From NCBI GenBank assembly GCA_027717875.1, contig JALLOL010000189.1, forward strand, positions 1 to 5,045: 5,045 bases of DNA, given 5' to 3'. The notes beneath the pieces are model-generated. The model was not told where the DNA came from, did not search any database, and saw nothing but the letters and a program-made list of their open reading frames with translations. The position numbers and the translations under genes are program-made. The DNA comes from Acidobacteria bacterium AH-259-L09. GTDB lineage: Bacteria > Acidobacteriota > UBA6911 > RPQK01. This document shows, in pieces, positions 4,887 through 5,045 of the stretch; the stretch's first letter is position 1; every line of letters begins with the position of its first letter.

Positions 4887-5045
4887 AAAATGATGGCGGT
4901 CTCCATTCAGACCGAACCGACGTTGAAGGTCGGCACTCCGAGGCTTTTGTTCGAGGGAGAGTACAGTTACAGCTCTCCTGCGTGGACATCGAATTACGAT
5001 ATTTCGCCCGACGGCCAGCGGTTCCTGATGCTCAAGGAAGGCGGG
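4884..5045 (+). CDS. WD40-like (TolB-type) beta-propeller fragment, lacks start, runs off right edge
   Basis: The plus-strand frame reads DKMMAVSIQTEPTLKVGTPR, then LLFEGEYSYSSPAWTSNYDI and SPDGQRFLMLKEGG, and leaves the window open. The series DKMMAV-x-I-x-TEPT, then G-x-PRLLFEG, NYD-I/V and SPDGQRFLM, is characteristic of the last part of WD40-like propellers. Those propellers sit behind Ser/Thr kinase or DNA-binding domains in Acidobacteriota and other soil bacteria. It would act in binding or sensing through the propeller. The methionines at 4890 and 4893 belong to the family's internal MMAV motif. No ribosome binding site or earlier family sequence is present, because upstream bases belong to the opposite-strand SBBP gene. 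The piece has thus lost its N-terminal part at the junction near 4884. The SBBP frame on the minus strand also stays open through this region by chance, in antisense register. Confidence 0.7.

Overview
The window looks like a piece of an Acidobacteriota-type genome, or of a related lineage with many secreted beta-propeller proteins. The evidence is one large SBBP beta-propeller gene whose C-terminal domain is of a kind I associate with acidobacterial secreted proteins, plus pieces of two WD40-like (TolB-type) propeller genes, one at each edge. Base composition is moderate, and nothing in the window fixes the species. The assignment rests on protein style alone, because no rRNA or housekeeping marker is present.

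Layout. Bases 1-76 (minus strand) hold the broken start of a WD40-like propeller fragment that runs off the left edge. Bases 77-2240 form a roughly 2.1 kb graveyard with no convincing intact gene. It contains the 3' half of a tRNA-Leu(UAA) (minus, 221-283), a short frame resembling the tail of a tyrosine integrase (439-588), and the 5' half of a tRNA-Arg(CCG) (579-624). It then has a 12-bp tandem repeat and small hairpins (631-756), an unrecognised gene remnant (959-1189), and a cluster of CTGGGAT/ATCCCAG heptamers (1756-2044). It ends with a frameshifted remnant of an Ada-like zinc-binding domain (2048-2186). This pattern of tRNA halves and gene tails is what a decayed integrative element or recombination hotspot leaves behind.

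Bases 2241-4886 (minus) are the one substantial gene. It encodes a secreted-type protein with a remnant N-terminal domain, seven SBBP blades, an IPT/TIG immunoglobulin-like domain and a C-terminal domain of about 220 residues. It has lost its true start: family-like sequence continues upstream of the only available start codon (GTG at 4811) and stops abruptly near 4886. From about 4884 to the right edge the plus strand encodes a different protein, again a WD40-like propeller piece, also without its start. The two genes are therefore fused head to head, sharing a GGGAC microhomology at 4882-4886. A deletion of a divergent promoter region and both 5' ends would explain this, as would a chimeric assembly.

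The genes do not form an operon or a recognisable pathway. The propeller genes suggest surface or secreted binding proteins; the rest is debris. I found no CRISPR array, no complete transposase, no complete RNA gene and no clear new system. The most interesting points are the head-to-head junction, the two half-tRNAs and the CTGGGAT cluster.
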